In this document: positions 59,771-64,000 of the stretch, piece after piece
How the letters are laid out: each line of letters starts with the position of its first letter
Position numbering within the stretch: the stretch's first letter is position 1
Source: an uncultured Maribacter sp.
GTDB lineage: Bacteria; Bacteroidota; Bacteroidia; Flavobacteriales; Flavobacteriaceae
Assembly: GCF_947495965.1 (NCBI RefSeq)
Contig: NZ_CANMBB010000001.1
Span: 709,728 to 773,727 of the forward strand
Direction of reading: 5' to 3'
Length of the DNA: 64,000 nucleotides
Notes under the pieces: generated by a model
Databases searched by the model: none
Told to the model about the DNA's origin: nothing
The model's input: the letters and a program-made list of their open reading frames with translations, nothing else
Program-made: the position numbers and the translations under genes

Positions 59771-60045
59771 TTTTATTAGTTTTAATTTTGTATTGTATAT
59801 GCAGTATAGTAAACTAAACTACATAAACTATTACACTCATTATTTTCTTCTACCCCAAAATATAACAAACCAAATGATTGTATTTAAAACTTAAAAAAAC
59901 AAATAATAGAATTAGTTTAATATGTGGTACCCCTAATAGGGTACCTTCTATTGGTTATAGGCTTAATAAATTCGTTATTAAATGGAAAAATAAATTATAA
60001 TACTAATCCTTGTAAAACATAGTATTTACAGTTAGTCAAAATCAA

Positions 60046-60075
60046 AAAAGCCTTTACATTTCTGTAAAGGCTTTT
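60046..60075 (-). terminator. Terminator of tRNA-Asn
   Basis: Minus strand AAAAGCCTTTACA-GAAA-TGTAAAGGCTTTT followed by TT. Confidence 0.8.
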
Positions 60076-60083
60076 GTTTTTTG

Positions 60084-60157
60084 CTCCCCCTCTTGGGCTC
60101 GAACCAAGGACCCTCTGATTAACAGTCAGATGCTCTAACCAACTGAGCTAAGGAGGA
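60084..60157 (-). tRNA. tRNA-Asn (anticodon GTT)
   Basis: TCCTCCTTAGCTCAGTTGGTTAGAGCATCTGACTGTTAATCAGAGGGTCCTTGGTTCGAGCCCAAGAGGGGGAG folds as a full cloverleaf with the CTGTTAA anticodon loop. Confidence 0.95.
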
Positions 60158-60238
60158 GTGTTATTTTTGCTTTAGTAACCTAAAGCGGGTGCAAATATAA
60201 ATGTTTTTTCAAATTCACCAAACAATTTTTTATTGTTT

Positions 60239-61594
60239 TTATTTAGTTATCCATTTATACAAATCATTACCATTAGCAAACAATAATAAAGCTATTAAAA
60301 TAAAGAAGCCTGTCATTTGTGCATACTCCATAAATTTATCGCTTGGCTTTCTTCCAGTAATCATCTCGTATAATAAAAACATTACATGTCCGCCATCTAA
60401 TGCCGGTATTGGTAATATATTCATAAAAGCCAGAATAATAGATATAAAGGCTGTTGCACTCCAAAAAGCTGGCCAGTTCCAAGCATCAGGAAAAATACCT
60501 GCAATTGCAGCAAAACCACCAACACCTTTATAAGCTCCTGTAGAAGGGTTAAATATTTTTTTCATCCCTTTTATATAATCTGATAAGGTTTTTATTCCTT
60601 TATCTATTCCTGCTGGTATAGATTCTACAAAAGAATAATTTACTTTTTCTATCTTAAAATATCCTTTGTCTTGGTATTGTTGCATTGTCATTGCTCCTAA
60701 TGCAACTCCTAAAGTTGCTTCTGAACTTACTTTTGCAGCAATAGTCTCTACAGCACCATCTTCTCTTTTTAAAGTTACCTGTATGTCTTTTTCTTTATTT
60801 TCTTCTAATAATGGTTTTACTTGATCCAAGTAAGTAACATCGGTGTCATTTATTTTTAAAACAACATCATTTTTACGAAAATCAGTGTCTTTATTTACAG
60901 AACCTTCCGAAATTTCATTTATAATAAATGGTTGTCTTAAGGTTAAAAAACGCATTTTATCTTCGTCTTCTATTAGCTTAGCTATAAAATCTTCGGGAAT
61001 TTCTTGGTCAAAAGTTCTTCCATCTCTTTTTATAGTAATGGTATTACCATATGCGATACTACCAACGATACTACTAAACCTCTCTACTTTAACGCCATCT
61101 ATAGCAACTATTAAATCTCCTGTTTTTACTCCTAATTTATCCCCAATAGCCTGTTCTGTAACCCAAAAACCATCTTTTAAACTGGTGGCAGAAATATACT
61201 CATCGCCGTAAGACCAAGCCATTCCTATGTATATTATTACTGCTAATATAAAATTAACGGTTACTCCTCCTAACATAATTATTAATCGTTGCCATGCTGG
61301 TTTACTTCTAAATTCCCATTCTTTTGGTTCTTCAGCCATGGCTTCGGTGTCCATGCTTTCATCAATCATACCTGAGATTTTAACATATCCTCCCAAAGGC
61401 AACCAACCTATACCATATACGGTTTCTCCTATTTTCTTCTTAAACAAAGAGAACTTAACATCAAAAAACAGGTAGAATTTCTCTACTCTTGTCTTAAATA
61501 ATTTTGCTGGTATAAAATGCCCCAATTCATGTAGTACAATCAATAGAGATAGACTTAAAAAGAATTGGATGGTTTTAATTAAAATTGGATTCAT
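60239..61594 (-). CDS. rseP: Site-2 intramembrane protease RseP
   Basis: 451 aa; 'LIVLHELGHFIPAKLF' HExxH, PDZ segments, 'FMNILPIPALDGGHVMFLLYE'. Confidence 0.93.
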   Translation of the reverse strand: MNPILIKTIQFFLSLSLLIVLHELGHFIPAKLFKTRVEKFYLFFDVKFSLFKKKIGETVYGIGWLPLGGYVKISGMIDESMDTEAMAEEPKEWEFRSKPAWQRLIIMLGGVTVNFILAVIIYIGMAWSYGDEYISATSLKDGFWVTEQAIGDKLGVKTGDLIVAIDGVKVERFSSIVGSIAYGNTITIKRDGRTFDQEIPEDFIAKLIEDEDKMRFLTLRQPFIINEISEGSVNKDTDFRKNDVVLKINDTDVTYLDQVKPLLEENKEKDIQVTLKREDGAVETIAAKVSSEATLGVALGAMTMQQYQDKGYFKIEKVNYSFVESIPAGIDKGIKTLSDYIKGMKKIFNPSTGAYKGVGGFAAIAGIFPDAWNWPAFWSATAFISIILAFMNILPIPALDGGHVMFLLYEMITGRKPSDKFMEYAQMTGFFILIALLLFANGNDLYKWITK

Positions 61595-61757
61595 TTTTGT
61601 TTTGTATCGTTAAAAATCGGCTCAAAAATACATCTTTACAAAGTCTTAAAAAAAGAAACTGCCTTTACTACAGCGTTTTTATGATATTATTAGCAACAAT
61701 ATAACTTTCTTTATTTTGATAACTATACTACGCTAATGTACCTTTGCATAAAAAATT

Positions 61758-62432
61758 ATGCTTTCTTTTTTTAGTAAATACAAGCTTTTTGGATTAGTTA
61801 TGCTAGTGCTTTCTGGTATAATAATTTACTTGTTTTATACAGCATTAACTCCTAAAAAAACGCTTCCTATATACCAACCAGCTATGGTTAACGCAGAATT
61901 AGTAGATAGCACATTACAGTATGTAAAAAAATACCACAGTATAGCTAACTTCTCATTAACTAACCAAAATGGGGAAACAATTACACAAGAAAATTATAAG
62001 AACAAAATTTATATAGCCGATTTCTTTTTTACCACCTGCCCTACTATTTGCCCCATAATGACTAAAAATATGGGAGAAATACAGTCCAAAATAGTAAAAG
62101 ACACCAATGTTTTACTATTATCACACTCTGTTACTCCAGATATAGATTCTGTTGCACAATTAAAAAAATATGCTCTAGAAAAAGGGGTAATAGATACCAA
62201 ATGGAATTTAGTTACTGGCAGTAAAAAAGAAATATATGAACTGGCAAGAAAATCTTATTTAGCTGTTAAAACAGATGGTGATGGTGGCCCTTATGATATG
62301 ATACATACAGAGAATTTTATACTTGTAGATAAAGAAAAACGCATAAGAGGTTTTTACGATGGCACTAAAACAGAAGACATAGAAAAATTATTATCCGATT
62401 TAGAGATTCTTAAAAAAACCTACCTAGAATAA
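61758..62432 (+). CDS. SCO1/SenC-family copper/electron-transport protein
   Basis: 224 aa; 'YIADFFFTTCPTICPIMTKNM' (CxxxC), 'DGDGGPYDMIHTENFILVDKEKRIRGFYDGT'. Confidence 0.92.
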   Translation: MLSFFSKYKLFGLVMLVLSGIIIYLFYTALTPKKTLPIYQPAMVNAELVDSTLQYVKKYHSIANFSLTNQNGETITQENYKNKIYIADFFFTTCPTICPIMTKNMGEIQSKIVKDTNVLLLSHSVTPDIDSVAQLKKYALEKGVIDTKWNLVTGSKKEIYELARKSYLAVKTDGDGGPYDMIHTENFILVDKEKRIRGFYDGTKTEDIEKLLSDLEILKKTYLE

Positions 62433-62527
62433 AAAAGCTTCATAATAAATTTTATAAATAGCCTTATTAGAATTCGGGTTTTTCCCTTACTTTTGCTCTT
62501 AATTAAAATGAATCTAAATAAACATTA

Positions 62528-62761
62528 GTGACTACAGTTGCAAACTTAAAAAGGGGAGAAAAAGGTATTATTAAAGATATTGCCTATGATTCTCTTCCTA
62601 TAAAACTATTAGAACTTGGTTGTTTGCCAGGGAATATGGTAGAGCTTGTACAAGTTGCCCCACTAAAAGACCCCATTTATATTAATGTAAATGGTTCTCA
62701 TATTGCTATAAGACGTGCTATGGCTTTAAAGATTAAGTTAGATCTTATAGAAACAAAATAA
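62528..62761 (+). CDS. feoA: FeoA ferrous iron transport protein
   Basis: 77 aa, GTG start; 'LKRGEKGIIKDI...LLELGCLPGNMVELVQVAPLKDPIYINVNGSHIAIRRAMA'; directly upstream of feoB. Confidence 0.9.
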   Translation: MTTVANLKRGEKGIIKDIAYDSLPIKLLELGCLPGNMVELVQVAPLKDPIYINVNGSHIAIRRAMALKIKLDLIETK

Positions 62762-62764
62762 CCT

Positions 62765-64000
62765 ATGAGTAAACAAATAAACGTAGCCCTCATAGGCAAC
62801 CCTAACACTGGAAAAACTTCTGTTTTTAACCAGTTAACAGGATTAAACCAAAAAGTTGGTAACTACCCTGGCATTACGGTTGAAAAAAAAGAAGGGATTT
62901 GTAAACTCCCAAGAGGTGTAAAAGCTCATATAATTGATTTACCTGGAACTTATAGCTTAAACACAACCTCTTTAGATGAAAGTGTAGCGGTAGAGTTATT
63001 ATTAAATAAAAAAGATAAAAACCACCCCGATGTAGCTATTGTTGTTTCTGATGTTGAAAATTTAAAAAGGAATCTTTTACTTTTTACACAGATAAAAGAC
63101 CTTAAAATTCCTACCCTTTTAGTCATTAACATGGCAGACCAAATGACCAAAAAAGGGATTGTGATTGATATAGAACTTCTAGAAGAAAAATTAGATACTA
63201 AAATTGCGCTAGTAAGTTCTAGAAAAGGAACAGGAATAGATAAATTAAAAGAGCTTATAACAGATTATAAAAATTTGTCTACAACCCCTTGCGTAGATAC
63301 CACCAAAATTGACGGTGAATATTTTAACAACCTACAACAAGCTTTTCCTAAAGAAGACTTATACAAACTTTGGCTAGTTATAACGCAAGATGTAAACTTT
63401 ATGCCTATAGAAAAAAAGGTAATCCCAGATACCTCTTCTTTTTCTACAAAATCTAAATCAGAACTTAAAAGGCTGCAACAAAAAGAAACCATTTTAAGGT
63501 ATAAATTTATAAATGAGACATTAAAAGAAGCATATTCTATAGATGTTAATGCTGCTACAGGAGTAAGAGCTACCTTAGACAAAGTACTTACACATAAAAT
63601 ATTTGGGTATGTAATTTTCTTTCTTATTCTTCTTCTTATTTTCCAAGCAATTTATGATTGGAGTAGCTACCCAATGGATTTTATTGATGAATCCTTTGCA
63701 GCAGCTAGTGAGTGGGTTAAAAATACCTTACCAGAAGGAGCATTTACAAATTTAATAGCCGAAGGAGTTTTAGCTGGTATTGGTGGCATTGTAATTTTTA
63801 TACCCCAAATTGCCTTTTTATTTTTATTCATTGCATTGCTAGAAGAAACAGGTTATATGAGTAGAGTTGTTTTTTTAACCGATCGTATAATGCGCCCTTT
63901 TGGATTAAGTGGTAAGAGTATAGTACCTCTAATTTCTGGTACTGCATGTGCAATTCCTGCAATAATGGCCACAAGAACTATAGAAAACTGGAAAGAACGT
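62765..64000 (+). CDS. feoB: FeoB ferrous iron transporter, C-terminus cut off by the window edge
   Basis: ATG at 62765: MSKQINVALIGNPNTGKTSVFNQLTGLNQKVGNYPGITVEKKEG...DLPGTYSL (G1-G3 motifs), later 'VVFLTDRIMRPFGLSGKSIVPLISGTACAIPAIMATRTIENWKER'. Missing from the ORF track because no stop lies in the window. Confidence 0.95.
   Translation, partial: MSKQINVALIGNPNTGKTSVFNQLTGLNQKVGNYPGITVEKKEGICKLPRGVKAHIIDLPGTYSLNTTSLDESVAVELLLNKKDKNHPDVAIVVSDVENLKRNLLLFTQIKDLKIPTLLVINMADQMTKKGIVIDIELLEEKLDTKIALVSSRKGTGIDKLKELITDYKNLSTTPCVDTTKIDGEYFNNLQQAFPKEDLYKLWLVITQDVNFMPIEKKVIPDTSSFSTKSKSELKRLQQKETILRYKFINETLKEAYSIDVNAATGVRATLDKVLTHKIFGYVIFFLILLLIFQAIYDWSSYPMDFIDESFAAASEWVKNTLPEGAFTNLIAEGVLAGIGGIVIFIPQIAFLFLFIALLEETGYMSRVVFLTDRIMRPFGLSGKSIVPLISGTACAIPAIMATRTIENWKER

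Noticed and set aside
44622-60157. Integrative element with tRNA-Asn attachment site
   Set aside because: Only the terminator core is duplicated; no repeated tRNA 3' end and no integrase were seen, so an active element is not supported.
60201-61475. Plus-strand ORFs 60201, 60843 and 61227
   Set aside because: Antisense to rseP.
1-64000. CRISPR array, transposase, phage or integrase genes
   Set aside because: Looked for regular short repeats, DDE/IS-type proteins and integrases; none recognised in the ORFs or intergenic regions.

Overview
This AT-rich 64 kb window looks like a chromosomal segment from a marine flavobacterium (Bacteroidota). The evidence is three SusC/SusD pairs, a hybrid two-component system, FG-GAP/ASPIC lipoproteins, an OlsF-like acyltransferase and Flavobacteriia-type housekeeping genes. 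The left edge (1-13 kb) holds mostly housekeeping and hypothetical genes: partial fbp, a GNAT protein, aspartate kinase, an OlsF-like protein, a GH99-like lipoprotein, a CBS protein and a RimB-RimK fusion. The centre and right (13-60 kb) is a run of polysaccharide/glycoside-utilisation loci. (A) A minus-strand locus at 13.3-30.1 kb encodes a GntR regulator, SusC/SusD, a signal-less GH36-type alpha-galactosidase, an SSS symporter, glycerol kinase, glycerol-3-phosphate dehydrogenase, an FG-GAP/ASPIC lipoprotein and a DUF2927-like lipoprotein. This combination is what a pathway for an alpha-galactosyl-glycerol (floridoside/isofloridoside, red-algal osmolytes) would need, and it is my main candidate for an undescribed system. 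(B) A plus-strand SusC/SusD/PKD-lipoprotein/FG-GAP set at 30.5-40.2 kb has no CAZyme. (C) A hybrid two-component regulator and a third SusC/SusD/PKD set at 40.2-51.7 kb is followed by a decayed duplicate of the last gene's 3' end with its terminator, a LuxR-type TPR regulator, two GH117 proteins (one with apparent catalytic-site substitutions), a GH16 agarase/porphyranase-like lipoprotein, a DUF1080 protein and an exported VOC protein. The right edge carries tRNA-Asn, rseP, a SCO1/SenC protein, feoA and partial feoB. All functional calls come from reading motifs; no database search was run.
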